Assembly: GCF_025938095.1 (NCBI RefSeq)
Contig: NZ_JAPCZF010000003.1
Coordinates: 682,001 to 746,000 of the forward strand
DNA from: Novosphingobium sp. JCM 18896
GTDB lineage: Bacteria; Pseudomonadota; Alphaproteobacteria; Sphingomonadales; Sphingomonadaceae
DNA: 64,000 nt
Reading direction: 5' to 3'
The notes under the pieces are model-generated. The model was not told the DNA's origin, did not search any database, and saw only the letters and a list, made by a program, of their open reading frames with translations. Positions 35,375 to 43,779 of this stretch are shown here, in pieces; the first letter of the stretch is position 1, and each line of letters starts with the position of its first letter. The translations under genes were made by a program, and so were the position numbers.

Positions 35375-37926
35375 CGCCGGCGCGGCCGCGCAGCGCTCAA
35401 TCTGCCGCCGCCCACCAGGGTCTGGAGATCGATCAATGCGCGTGCCAGTCCGAGGCCGTGCGGCGCGGCGATGTAGCGCGGGGACCAGACGGGGCCGAAC
35501 TTCTCCTTGTAGGCGCGCAGCCCCGCGAAGCGGTAGAATGCGCCCGCGTGCCGGTAGATCAGCCCGCCGACCCGTGCCCAGATCGGCGCCAGCCGGCGCG
35601 CCTCGATTCCGGAAAGCGGCGCCAGGCCGAGGTTGAACCAGCGGAAACCCTGCTCCTTGCCCCACTTCATCAGTTGGACGAACAGGTAATCCATGGTGCC
35701 ATAGGGCATGGTTTCGGCGTGGCGCATCAGGTCGACCGAAAGCTCCTCGCGATCGCTGGTCGCCCAGATGTTGGCGAAAGCGACGATGCGCCCCGCCTGA
35801 CGCACCACGGCGCAGTCGAAGCGCGCGATGTAGTCGGGATCGAAGCGCCCGACCGAAAAGGCCTTTTCGCTCTGACCCTTGATCGCCAGCCAGCCGTCGG
35901 ACAGCGCGCGCAATTCGTCCATCAGCAGCGGAACCTCGGCTGCGGCGACGATGGCGAAGCTGCCGCCCTCGCGCTCGGCACGCCGCTCGGCGTGGCGCAG
36001 GTCGCGCATCGCCGCGCCTTCGAGCGTGAAGCCGGGCAGCGCAACCCGGGCTTCCTCGCCGTACTTCAGCAGCTGCAGGCCGAGGTCGACGGCGATAGGC
36101 ATGGCCTCGATGCCGATCTGGTAGAGCAGCAGGCGTCCTTGGGCCTGGTCCGCCATCTCGCGGATCCGCCAAAGGAGGTCGGCCCATTCGGCCTTCGGGC
36201 CGAGGGGATCGCCCATGACGATCCAGCTCTGCCCCTGGACCTGGTACATCAAGACCGCCTCGCCCGAAGGCGACCGCAGGAAGCGCTTGTCGCCGGTCAG
36301 TGCCAGCAGCGCCTCGCTGCGCGGACTGCGCGCGATCGCGGCGGCGCTGGCGCCCATATCCATGTCCGCCGGCGAGGCATGCGGCCGGGCATGGCCGAAC
36401 AGCCAGGTCGCGCCGAAGCAGACGAGCATGACGGCCACGCCAAAGGTTGCGCGCAGGAAGCGCGAGGCATCGCCGTTCCAGGCGAATTCCCACCAGAGGT
36501 TGCTCTGATAGTCGACGTGGCGATAGGCGAAGAAGCCGATCCAGACGGTCAGGGCGAGGCATATCGCGACCGCGGCGATCGGTCCGGGTCGGCGCAGCGC
36601 CGCGGACAGCACGGTGTGCCTGTAGAAGGCCGGCCGCGCCATCTGCAGCACCCCCGCCATGACGAGCAGGATCGCCGCTTCCTCGTAGTCGAAGCCCTTG
36701 GCCAGCGAGAAGCCCGCGCCGGCGAGCAGGAGCGCGCGGGTCAGGATGAAGGCGGCGTCGACGCGGCGAAACAGCGCGGGTGCCAGCAGCAGCAAGCCGG
36801 TCCCGGCTAGGCTCGCGGCGATGTGCGAGGCTTCGACGAAGGGCAGGGGTAGCACATGCCGCAGCGCATGCAGCCGAGCGGGTATCGCAGGCAGCGAGCC
36901 CGAGATCAGCAGCACGCCGCCGCCGAGGAAGGCCATTGTCGCAAGGAAAGCGGGCGAGATGCCGCGAAGGACCATCTGCACCGCGTTCAGCGGCGCGCGC
37001 AGGCGACGGCGTTCGTGGAGGCCGAGCAGAATCACCGCGATGGCCAGCGGCAGTAGATAGTAGACCACGCGATAGAGGATCAGTGCGGCCAGCAGCGAGG
37101 CCGGGTCGGCTCCCGGTAGCGCTGCGACCATGACCGCCTCGAATACGCCGATCCCGCCGGGCAGGTGCGAAAGCAGCGCGACGATCATGGCCAGTGCATA
37201 GCCGAGGAAGAAGGCCGGAAACTGGTCGGGCGTGGCGCTGCCGACCAGCACGTAGAGCGCGGCGCTGGCAGCGGCGAGATCGAGCGCGGCGAGCAGCGGC
37301 TGTGCCGCGGCCTGGCGCGCGCTGGGGCGGGGGAAGCTCCAATGCCAGAGCGCGATCGTGCCGCGGCCGCGGCCGATCCAGACGATTGCGGCAAGGATCA
37401 GGCCGAGCAGCACCGCGCCGAGCGAACGCTGGATCATCGGATCGAGCGTCCAGCCCGCCAGCGTGAGCGTCGTCGGGTGGAGCAGCAGCGCGGCTGCGGC
37501 CATCGTGACGACGCCGCTCCAGAAGGTCACGCTGGCGACGGCGATCACGCGCACGATGTCGGTCGGACCGAGCCCCGCCGCGGTGTAGATGCGGTAACGT
37601 GCCGAGCCGCCGGTCAGCAGCGCGAAGCCGAGGTTGTGGCTGAGCGTGTAGGACGTGAGCGACGCCAGCGCGGCGGTGCGATAGGGCAGGGGCCGGCCGA
37701 TGATGCGCAGCGCGAGCACGTCGTAGAGCGTCAGCAGGCCATAGCTGATCGCCGTGAAGCCGATCGCCGCCGCGATCTGCCGGCCGGTGAGCCCGGCAAG
37801 CGCGTGACGGACCTCTGCGAGATGCACGTCTTGAACAAGTCCGTGCAACGCGGCCACCGTCAGCAAGCCCACGGCGAGTACCGCGAGCAGTTCGAGCGAT
37901 CGGCGATGCCGGATCAGCAAGCCCAT
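35308..37926 (-). CDS. mprF: bifunctional phosphatidylglycerol aminoacyltransferase/flippase MprF
   Basis: 872 residues. The N-terminal ~500 residues are a polytopic flippase domain with about 13-14 helices, including SHLPGGIGVFEAV, conserved in the UPF0104/MprF family. The C-terminal DUF2156/GNAT-fold domain carries the lysyl transferase segments: MGDPLGPKAEW (~575), LRHAERRAEREGGSF (~645), TMDYLFVQLMKWGKEQGF and YKEKFGPVW (~835). It should transfer an amino acid (typically lysine) from tRNA to phosphatidylglycerol and flip the product, lowering surface charge. It is third in an operon with an AcvB-like lipase and a DUF2147 gene. Confidence 0.93.
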   Translation of the reverse strand: MGLLIRHRRSLELLAVLAVGLLTVAALHGLVQDVHLAEVRHALAGLTGRQIAAAIGFTAISYGLLTLYDVLALRIIGRPLPYRTAALASLTSYTLSHNLGFALLTGGSARYRIYTAAGLGPTDIVRVIAVASVTFWSGVVTMAAAALLLHPTTLTLAGWTLDPMIQRSLGAVLLGLILAAIVWIGRGRGTIALWHWSFPRPSARQAAAQPLLAALDLAAASAALYVLVGSATPDQFPAFFLGYALAMIVALLSHLPGGIGVFEAVMVAALPGADPASLLAALILYRVVYYLLPLAIAVILLGLHERRRLRAPLNAVQMVLRGISPAFLATMAFLGGGVLLISGSLPAIPARLHALRHVLPLPFVEASHIAASLAGTGLLLLAPALFRRVDAAFILTRALLLAGAGFSLAKGFDYEEAAILLVMAGVLQMARPAFYRHTVLSAALRRPGPIAAVAICLALTVWIGFFAYRHVDYQSNLWWEFAWNGDASRFLRATFGVAVMLVCFGATWLFGHARPHASPADMDMGASAAAIARSPRSEALLALTGDKRFLRSPSGEAVLMYQVQGQSWIVMGDPLGPKAEWADLLWRIREMADQAQGRLLLYQIGIEAMPIAVDLGLQLLKYGEEARVALPGFTLEGAAMRDLRHAERRAEREGGSFAIVAAAEVPLLMDELRALSDGWLAIKGQSEKAFSVGRFDPDYIARFDCAVVRQAGRIVAFANIWATSDREELSVDLMRHAETMPYGTMDYLFVQLMKWGKEQGFRWFNLGLAPLSGIEARRLAPIWARVGGLIYRHAGAFYRFAGLRAYKEKFGPVWSPRYIAAPHGLGLARALIDLQTLVGGGRLSAARPRRRQTSPRRTASRVASARLDMPSF

Positions 37927-37948
37927 CTCGTTCCTTCCGTCGCGGTGC

Positions 37949-38389
37949 TCACACGCGATGCCATTCCTGCGACCTGCAGATCAGGCCGCCGAGAATGCAG
38001 CCGCTGATCTTGAGGTCGTTGATACCGTGCTGCTCGATGGTCGAGGCAAAGGTCCGGCCCATGTCGGGCACGTAGACCTGACCGCGATAGAGGCCGCGGC
38101 CTGCGGTGCGATAGCCGCGCAGCAGTTCGGTGCCGACGAGGCGCCCGGTGCCGCCGTCGCGGGCATCGGTTTCGGCTTGCGGCGCCGCCCAGACCACCCA
38201 GCCGCAGAGCTGGCCGGCGGCGCTGTCGCTGCAAGGGCCGGTCTGGACCTTCACCGAGCCATGCGGATTGACCCAGGTGCCGATCGCTTCGGTTGCCACC
38301 GTCGGGGTTTGCACCCGCGTGGGTCCTGCCTGTCCTGCCGTCGAAAACAGCGCGGCCGTTGTGGCGAGCGCCAGAAATGCCCGGGTCAT
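37949..38389 (-). CDS. DUF2147 exported protein
   Basis: 146 residues with a signal peptide (cleavage probably after STAGQA). The mature domain has the DUF2147 layout: GTWVNPHGSVKVQTGPC near residue 37, CGWVVWA, a central Tyr/Arg-rich region and the C-terminal LKISGCILGGLICRSQEWHRV with paired Cys. These ~120-residue periplasmic beta proteins resemble lipocalin-like folds; function is unknown. The start overlaps the acvB-like stop by 4 bases and mprF follows after 22 bases, suggesting a part in the same membrane-lipid process. Confidence 0.9.
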   Translation of the reverse strand: MTRAFLALATTAALFSTAGQAGPTRVQTPTVATEAIGTWVNPHGSVKVQTGPCSDSAAGQLCGWVVWAAPQAETDARDGGTGRLVGTELLRGYRTAGRGLYRGQVYVPDMGRTFASTIEQHGINDLKISGCILGGLICRSQEWHRV

Positions 38390-39204
38390 TGCGATCCTCC
38401 AGTCGGGTTCGCTGCCGCCTGTGTCGCGAGGAGGCTTTCGCCGAGATGGCCCGTTCGCGAACTTTTGGTAATGTCGGCTGCCTTCGCCGTTTCCACGATC
38501 TGGCGACGGAGTGCCGCGTAGAGCGCATCGGCGTCCCAGTGCAGCGGATGGCCGCCGGGTAGCGCGACGCGCTTGACGTTGGCCTGGTCCAGATGTGGAC
38601 AGAGGCTATCGCTCTCTTCACGGCCGTAGATGCAGATCACGGGCACCCAGGTCAGCTGCCGCGCGGTCGGCAGGGCGGCGGCGTCGGGCGCAGCCCAGTT
38701 GAACAGTTCGGCCGGCGAGGCGCGGAAGATCACGCTGTCGCCGGGGACGACGAGCGCGACCGTCTGGATGCGGCGGCGCAGGTCGTCGGGCAGGCCGGTG
38801 GCGCCGACGTGCAACATGTCGGCGCCGAACGACTGGCCGATCAGGATTGCGCGATCGGCGTGGGCGAAGGCGAGGCCGCGCCGGATTGCCTGCGCGATGA
38901 AGGCGCGGATCTCGGCCGGGCTATGTTCGCGCCGAAACTCCGCAAGCGAACTGACGCCGAGCACGGGCACGCCCTCGGCCGCGAGCCGGGCGGCGATCTT
39001 GGGGCCCATGCCGACGCGGAAGCCCATGTCGCCCGAGAACAGCACGGCGACCGTATGCGGCGGCGCGAGAGCGGTGGCGGATTTCGCCGCGGGTACCTCG
39101 AAATAGACCTGATCACCGAAATAGCCGATGTGGCCGAGCCAGCCGGTGAAAGCGGCCAGCACGGCGGCGGCGATAGCGAGGCTGGTTCTTCCTTTTTGCG
39201 TCAT
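38386..39204 (-). CDS. AcvB/VirJ-type alpha/beta hydrolase, predicted aminoacyl-PG hydrolase
   Basis: 272 residues with one N-terminal hydrophobic signal or anchor. The VirJ domain is clear: VAVLFSGDMGFR near residue 53, the nucleophile elbow LIGQSFGADML near 140, VVPGDSVIF, and a C-terminal LPGGHPLHWD with the likely catalytic His. AcvB homologues in Agrobacterium and Rhizobium (AtvA) hydrolyse lysyl-phosphatidylglycerol in the periplasm and are encoded with the MprF homologue LpiA. The same pairing here strongly supports that role. It is the first gene of the operon and lacks the second domain of long AcvB forms. Confidence 0.85.
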   Translation of the reverse strand: MTQKGRTSLAIAAAVLAAFTGWLGHIGYFGDQVYFEVPAAKSATALAPPHTVAVLFSGDMGFRVGMGPKIAARLAAEGVPVLGVSSLAEFRREHSPAEIRAFIAQAIRRGLAFAHADRAILIGQSFGADMLHVGATGLPDDLRRRIQTVALVVPGDSVIFRASPAELFNWAAPDAAALPTARQLTWVPVICIYGREESDSLCPHLDQANVKRVALPGGHPLHWDADALYAALRRQIVETAKAADITKSSRTGHLGESLLATQAAANPTGGSQ

Positions 39205-39208
39205 GGCC

Positions 39209-39256
39209 GAACGATCCTACAGGCTTGTCGCGGCGATCGCACATGACCGATCGTTC
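39209..39256. promoter_or_regulatory. spaced inverted octamers upstream of the acvB-like operon
   Basis: GAACGATC (39209-39216) and GATCGTTC (39249-39256) are perfect inverted copies 32 bases apart, starting 5 bases upstream of the operon's first start codon. They could be paired regulator sites; no regulator is indicated. Confidence 0.3.
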
Positions 39257-39448
39257 ATCTTGTCGCTTCTCGGGAAAGTCGAGTTTTTGTATTATTAACA
39301 GGTATTTAGATCGGGTCATTGGTGGTCGGATGGCCGGCGGATGACCAATCGTTAAGTTGAACACGACGGCTGTTTCGACGACTTTCGAGGACAGCGGCAC
39401 GATGCCAATTTCGGTCGGATCCGCCGCTGACACATCGAAGGAATCGTC

Positions 39449-39628
39449 ATGAACAAGAAGACGCTGATGCTCATCGCCGCGCTGACCCTGGGCGGTGCCG
39501 CTTCCGCCAATGCCGCGACGCCGGCGCCCGCCGCTCCGGCCAAGGCCCCCGCCGCCCATACCCACGCCGCCCCGGTCCATCACGCCGCCACCGCGGCCGC
39601 CAAGCCGAAGGCCAGCAAGCACAGCTGA
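39449..39628 (+). CDS. small exported Ala/His/Pro-rich protein
   Basis: 59 residues from ATG at 39449, preceded by GAAGGA at good spacing. MNKKTLMLIAALTLGGAASA is a clean Sec signal peptide (cleavage near ANA-AT). The mature ~37 residues are Ala-, Pro-, His- and Lys-rich, with four His in the segment HTHAAPVHH, which could bind metal or simply be disordered. No family is known. It is a monocistronic gene ended by a strong hairpin. Confidence 0.75.
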   Translation: MNKKTLMLIAALTLGGAASANAATPAPAAPAKAPAAHTHAAPVHHAATAAAKPKASKHS

Positions 39629-39640
39629 TCCCGTTCCTAC

Positions 39641-39680
39641 ACCGTTTGCGGGGGCATCCCCTTGTGCGCCCGCAAACGGT
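39641..39680 (+). terminator. hairpin after the small exported protein gene
   Basis: ACCGTTTGCGGG (39641-39652) and CCCGCAAACGGT (39669-39680) form a perfect 12-bp stem with a 16-base loop, 12 bases after the stop. There is no T tract. It also lies just before the PDZ gene and argues for the ATG start at 39700 there. Confidence 0.65.
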
Positions 39681-39699
39681 TCCAGTCGTGCGAGGAAGG

Positions 39700-40131
39700 A
39701 TGCGCGGTACCAGAGGACCCTTTCGCCGACCCCGGCGCCAACGCCCGAGCTTGACCCCTTGGCTCGTGCTGTTCCTCTCCCCCATTGCCGCGCTGTTCCT
39801 GCTTCTCTCGCACGCTGGAAGCCTTTGGCTCGATCGCGGCGCTGCCCATCCCAAGGGCGCCGCGATCTTGCCGGGGCTCACCGTAGAAGCCGCTTCATCC
39901 CTGCGCGGCCCGCTCGTCATCACCAGCATTCGCTCGAACAGCCCGGCTACGGGGCGCGGCCTGGCCGTGGGCGATGCCGTTGTGGCGATCGACGGTGAGC
40001 CCATCTTCTCGCTGGATCAGGCGCGGCACAGCCTGCAAAAGGGAGCTGTCGGTCAGAAGGACAAGTCCGGCACTGTCGCACTGCGGGTCCTCCACGGCCG
40101 CGAATTCCGCGACGTTCGCTTGGCCTTCTGA
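39700..40131 (+). CDS. single-pass membrane PDZ-domain protein
   Basis: 143 residues from ATG at 39700 with GAGGAAGG directly upstream; an in-frame TTG at 39646 lies inside the hairpin and is rejected. A basic N-terminus is followed by one transmembrane helix (about 20-40). The periplasmic remainder is a PDZ domain: VITSIRSNSPATGRGLAVGD and VVAIDGEPI, then LRVLHGREFRDVRL. No protease domain is present. It lies 23 bases upstream of an OmpR-type regulator and probably shares its transcript, so it may modulate the sensor kinase or a periplasmic protease. Confidence 0.8.
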   Translation: MRGTRGPFRRPRRQRPSLTPWLVLFLSPIAALFLLLSHAGSLWLDRGAAHPKGAAILPGLTVEAASSLRGPLVITSIRSNSPATGRGLAVGDAVVAIDGEPIFSLDQARHSLQKGAVGQKDKSGTVALRVLHGREFRDVRLAF

Positions 40132-40154
40132 TCGAGGCCGCTAGGGAGACGGGC

Positions 40155-40841
40155 ATGGGTCACAAGCTGCTGGTGGTCGAGGACGACGCGGCCACCGCGA
40201 CCTACATCGCCAAGGGCATGACCGAGGAAGGCTTCTCGGTAGACCATGCCGACAACGGCCGTGACGGCCTGTTCCTGGCGACCGACGGTGCCTATGACGC
40301 GATCGTCCTCGATCGCATGCTGCCGGGCATGGACGGCATGGCCGTTCTCGCCGCCCTGCGCGCCGCCGGCATCGAGACGCCGGTCATCATCCTCTCAGCG
40401 CTCGGCACGCCCGACGATCGCGTTGCGGGTCTCACCGCGGGGTCGGACGACTATTTGATCAAGCCCTTCGCCTTCGCCGAGCTGCTGGCGCGCGTGCGCC
40501 TGCTTCTGCGCAAGCGCGGGCCGGGACCGGCAGTCATCACCACGCTGTCTTGCGGCGATCTCGACATGGACCTGCTCTCGCGCAAGGTCCGTCGCGGCGG
40601 CAAGCCGATCGAACTGCAGCCGCGCGAATTCCGCCTGCTCGAATACCTGCTGCGCCACGTCGATCAGGTCGTCACGCGGACCATGTTGCTCGAAGGCGTG
40701 TGGGACTATCATTTCGATCCCGGTACCAACGTGATCGACGTCCATATCAGCCGCCTGCGGCGCAAGATCGATGACGGCGCGGACCATCCGTTGCTCCACA
40801 CCGTGCGCGGGGCCGGCTATCGTCTTGGCGCTTCGGCCTGA
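40155..40841 (+). CDS. OmpR-family response regulator
   Basis: 228 residues. The receiver has VVEDD at 7-11, the phospho-acceptor Asp in IVLDRMLPGMDG near residue 53 and Lys in LIKPFAFAELLARV near 103. The winged helix is of the OmpR/PhoB type: ELQPREFRLLEYLLRHVDQVVTR and NVIDVHISRLRRKID with HTVRGAGYRL at the wing. Five bases separate it from the kinase gene, so they form one two-component operon. The sequence resembles CusR/QseB-like regulators, but the stimulus is unknown. Confidence 0.95.
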   Translation: MGHKLLVVEDDAATATYIAKGMTEEGFSVDHADNGRDGLFLATDGAYDAIVLDRMLPGMDGMAVLAALRAAGIETPVIILSALGTPDDRVAGLTAGSDDYLIKPFAFAELLARVRLLLRKRGPGPAVITTLSCGDLDMDLLSRKVRRGGKPIELQPREFRLLEYLLRHVDQVVTRTMLLEGVWDYHFDPGTNVIDVHISRLRRKIDDGADHPLLHTVRGAGYRLGASA

Positions 40842-40846
40842 CGATC

Positions 40847-42232
40847 GTGCGCTGGGGCATCCCGATCCGATCGATCACTGCGCGTATCGTCCTGCTCGCT
40901 TTCGCGCTGCAGTTCACCGTTACCGGCGGCGTGCTGCTGTTCGTCCAGCAAGCGAGCCAGCGCGCGCTCGCGGCCGAGCAGAGGGAGAGTGTCGGCGAAC
41001 TGCGTGACGAACTCGCTGCCGCCTGGCGCACGGGCGGGGGCGCCGAGCTGCGCGAACTCATTGAGGATCGGCTCGAAGCGACCCACGGCGCGGTCGCGGT
41101 GATCCTCTACGCCCGCGCCGACGGCACGCCGATCGCCGGCAATCTCGCCGCCTGGCCGACGGTGATCGCGCCGACCACGTCCTGGCGCACGATCGACCTC
41201 TATCGCACCGGCAGCGATCGGCCCGAGCGCATGGGCGTGACCGCTATCCGCCTGGCCGATGGCAGCCGCCTGCTGACCGGCCACGTCATCGAGGCCAACC
41301 TGCTGATCGCGCGGGTCAATCGCGAGGCCATGCTCGCCGCGCTCGCCGCCAGTCTGATCATGGCGCTGCTCGGCGCGCTGATCATCGGTCGTGCGCTGTC
41401 GCGCCGGATCGAGACGATTGCCGCCACCGCCCATGCCGTGGGCGAGGGCGCGCTGGCGACGCGCGTGGAGACGAGCGGCAGCGGCGACGCCTTCGACCTG
41501 CTCGGCCATTCGATCAACGCCATGCTCGATCGGATCGAGGCGCTGGTCTCGCAACTGCGGCTGATCACCGACGGCCTGGCCCACGATCTGCGCTCGCCGG
41601 TCACGCGGATGAAGTCGCTGATCGAAAGGGCCATCGTCGATACCCGTGATCCTGACGCGCTGGCATCGCTCGAGCGTGTCGCGCAGGAAGCGGAGACCCT
41701 GCTGGCGATGCTCTCGACCGCGCTGCAGATCAGCCGCGCGGAAGCCGGGATTGGCCGCGAACGGTTCACTTCGGTCAATCTCGCGAGCCTGCTTGAAGAC
41801 CTCGCCGAGATCTATGGCCCGCTGGCCGAGGACGAGGGTTTCGTGCTTGCCGCGGAAGCGCCGGCGGGCCTGCAGGTGATGCTGCACCGCGAGTTCGTCA
41901 GCCAGGCGCTGGGCAATCTGATCGAAAATGCGCTCAAATATGCCACGGGCGGTACCCGGATCGTCCTGACAGCGCGGGAGAGTCGCGGCACCCTGTTGCT
42001 CGAGGTGACCGACGACGGTCCGGGTATCGCGCCCGACCAGCGCGAAGAAGCGCTGACGCGCTTCGGCAGGCTCGATCCCGCGCGTCATGTGCCCGGTTCG
42101 GGCCTGGGGCTCAGCCTAGTGAGCGCCGTCGCCCATCTCCACGGCGGTACGGTCGAACTCGCGGACAACCGTCCCGGCCTGGCGGTGACGATGTCGCTTT
42201 GCGATCTGCCGCGACCGACGCGACCGGCATAG
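40847..42232 (+). CDS. sensor histidine kinase, partner of the OmpR-type regulator
   Basis: 461 residues from GTG at 40847. Two transmembrane helices (about 13-35 and 163-185) flank a ~125-residue periplasmic sensor domain; a HAMP follows. The dimerisation box is ITDGLAHDLRSPVTRMKSLI with the phospho-acceptor His in AHDLRSP near residue 247. The ATPase has NLIENALKYA, DDGPGIAP and GSGLGLSLV, all intact. It is the cognate kinase of the preceding regulator. The short spacing and lack of a good ribosome site suggest translational coupling. Confidence 0.94.
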   Translation: MRWGIPIRSITARIVLLAFALQFTVTGGVLLFVQQASQRALAAEQRESVGELRDELAAAWRTGGGAELRELIEDRLEATHGAVAVILYARADGTPIAGNLAAWPTVIAPTTSWRTIDLYRTGSDRPERMGVTAIRLADGSRLLTGHVIEANLLIARVNREAMLAALAASLIMALLGALIIGRALSRRIETIAATAHAVGEGALATRVETSGSGDAFDLLGHSINAMLDRIEALVSQLRLITDGLAHDLRSPVTRMKSLIERAIVDTRDPDALASLERVAQEAETLLAMLSTALQISRAEAGIGRERFTSVNLASLLEDLAEIYGPLAEDEGFVLAAEAPAGLQVMLHREFVSQALGNLIENALKYATGGTRIVLTARESRGTLLLEVTDDGPGIAPDQREEALTRFGRLDPARHVPGSGLGLSLVSAVAHLHGGTVELADNRPGLAVTMSLCDLPRPTRPA

Positions 42233-42523
42233 TCGTTGCAGCCCTTGCGTGCTGAACGAATCGTACAGTCGATCAGTTAGATAGGGCGTGCATGTCACTC
42301 GGCACGTCGACCGAATTTCGGGCCGTGAATGGCTAGTCCTCGGGTGTGCGAACCTTTGACCTTGCCCGCAGTCGGGCGACGGTTGGCGGCACTTGGAAAG
42401 CCGGGAATCCTGGTTCGGCAAGGCAAGCCGAATGCGCCGTAGCAGGCCGTCTCCTCAATCGTCGGATCAATCGAGGAAGTTCCGCTAGGTTCCTGAAATA
42501 CGAGCCTAATGACGGCGAGCTGC
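42233..42523. other. intergenic host flank before the tRNA-Gln fragment
   Basis: About 290 bases after the histidine kinase gene. Overlapping frames exist on the minus strand but read through the tRNA fragment and have no ribosome site; no gene is supported. Confidence 0.5.
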
Positions 42524-42572
42524 TGGCTGGGGCGGCAGGATTCGAACCTGCGAATGCCGGTACCAAAATCCG
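42524..42572 (-). other. 3' half of a tRNA-Gln gene, probable att site
   Basis: On the minus strand the segment from the anticodon loop (TTTTGGT, anticodon TTG) through the stem ACCGG, the T arm GCAGGTTCGAATCCTGC, the acceptor strand CGCCCCA, G and encoded CCA is that of an alphaproteobacterial tRNA-Gln. The sequence 5' of the anticodon loop does not form a D arm or the matching acceptor strand TGGGGCG, so the tRNA is not functional. A split at the anticodon loop is the usual result of tyrosine-recombinase integration into a tRNA gene. Element DNA should then lie to the right (higher coordinates). Confidence 0.75.
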
Positions 42573-42609
42573 ATATATCGCAAATTCGTGCCGCTTCAAG
42601 CAACCAGAA

Positions 42610-42628
42610 CCCACGGAAATCCGTAGGT
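42610..42628. repeat. short hairpin next to the att site
   Basis: CCCACGGA and TCCGTAGG pair with one G-T wobble around a two-to-four-base loop. It lies about 40 bases inside the presumed element end and may be a recombinase- or excisionase-related structure. Confidence 0.35.
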
Positions 42629-42666
42629 TTTCTGACCATACAGCTGCGCTGAAGCGGGGACAACAA

Positions 42667-42690
42667 AAATCCTGGCAGAAATCCTGACAG
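42667..42690. repeat. 12-bp tandem direct repeat near the att site
   Basis: AAATCCTGGCAG (42667-42678) is followed directly by AAATCCTGACAG (42679-42690), differing at one position. Adjacent short direct repeats about 100-150 bases inside an integrated element are typical arm-type sites for tyrosine integrases. Confidence 0.5.
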
Positions 42691-42888
42691 CAATTCCGAT
42701 GGTCGAGGGTCAGAATTCGCCGGACTTTCGGGCAACCTCACTCCGCGAATTCGGCGATGAACTGACATCGATTGACCCGCGTGAAAGCCGTTGAGCAGGT
42801 TGTGTTGGGAGCACCGAATAGGGCTCGCTTCAGTGATGCTCGCCGCTCCACACGTTCGAGCGCGATGGAGGTGGGTGCGACGTGTCGA

Positions 42889-43779
42889 TCAGAGCATCGG
42901 ATCAGGTTTAGTCAGGCGCCTGTTCAGCAGTCTTTCGCATGACGGTCCGACTAGTTCCCACGCCGCATTGACGACCGATTCTAGGTCCAGGTCTTCGAGT
43001 TCGAGCGCAGCGGCGTAGGCTCGCCATTGCTGCTGTTTGGCTTCGTCCTCGATCATGTCTGCCGACAACCCAGGCGGCCTCGCGGCCGGGATTGGGGTTC
43101 CGCGCCGATCGAATGTCGCCTGGATTGCCGCGTCGAGCTCTTCAGGAGCGATAGCGAGGTTTCGGGGGATAGCCCAAAGATCGTAGTAGTCCTTCATGCG
43201 GCCATTGAGGACGCCGAGTGCGACCATTGCTTGGAACTTCTCGGCAATCACGGTTGCCGGCGGGTATGACCTGATATGAGGCGCCGGAAAGTCAAGAAGA
43301 GTGGGATAGTCGAGCTGATGTGTGGCATCCGCCAAGGCATCGCCGAAGCCGATGTCGATCGTCACTGCAATCCGCGTGCGTTCCAGGTAGGCTGCGGTCT
43401 TGAGCCTCACGCCGCCGTATTCCATTTCGTCGCGGATCGCCGTCGAAGCTAGTGCGTCGACGTCGAAAACTAGGCCGTCGTCCCCCTCGATCAGCATGAT
43501 CTCGCGAAAGTCGGCGATCAGCCTGGCGGGATTGGCATCGCCATATCCCAGAAAATCGGCGTCCCGCGTGACCCGGTTGTCGTCGTCGATCCACACCGTG
43601 ACAAGCATTCCGCCTTTGAGCACGAAACGCTCACGATGTTCCGAGACTCATAGACGATATAGCAGGCGCTCGAGTGCGAAGCGGACCAACAGCACGTCAA
43701 ATGCGCGACCTTCCCGGCGCGAAATGTTTAGTAGGCGGTCTTTGACGGACTTGGCGAGGTTGGTGGGTAGATTAGCCAT
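42889..43779 (-). pseudogene. AbiEii-type nucleotidyltransferase toxin, interrupted by in-frame TGA
   Basis: Read from ATG at 43779, the frame gives MANLPTNLAKSVKDRLL and continues to LERLLYRL, then hits TGA at 43650-43648. The same frame resumes VSEHRERFVLKGGMLVTVW, as in AbiEii toxins. Ignoring the stop, the product is about 296 residues, the normal family length. The remainder keeps the nucleotidyltransferase core (KGGML, TRDADFLG), IAEKFQAMV and RMKDYYDLW. A truncated product could start at GTG 43623, but it would lack the N-terminal helices. It overlaps the antitoxin gene by 8 bases. Confidence 0.8.

Noticed and set aside
34679..37342. Long minus-strand frame (887 codons) overlapping mprF
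   Set aside because: It is a shifted frame of mprF with an Arg/Ala/Pro-rich product, while mprF itself shows clear domains in the other frame.
42524..42600. Possible complete tRNA gene
   Set aside because: No D arm or 5' acceptor strand pairs with CGCCCCA; the 5' half of the anticodon stem has a mismatch, so only a 3' fragment is present.
42295..42768. Minus-strand frames reading through the tRNA-Gln fragment (peptides with GSNPAAP or RRFESCRPS)
   Set aside because: Such peptides arise whenever a tRNA T arm is translated; there is no start signal or conserved protein.
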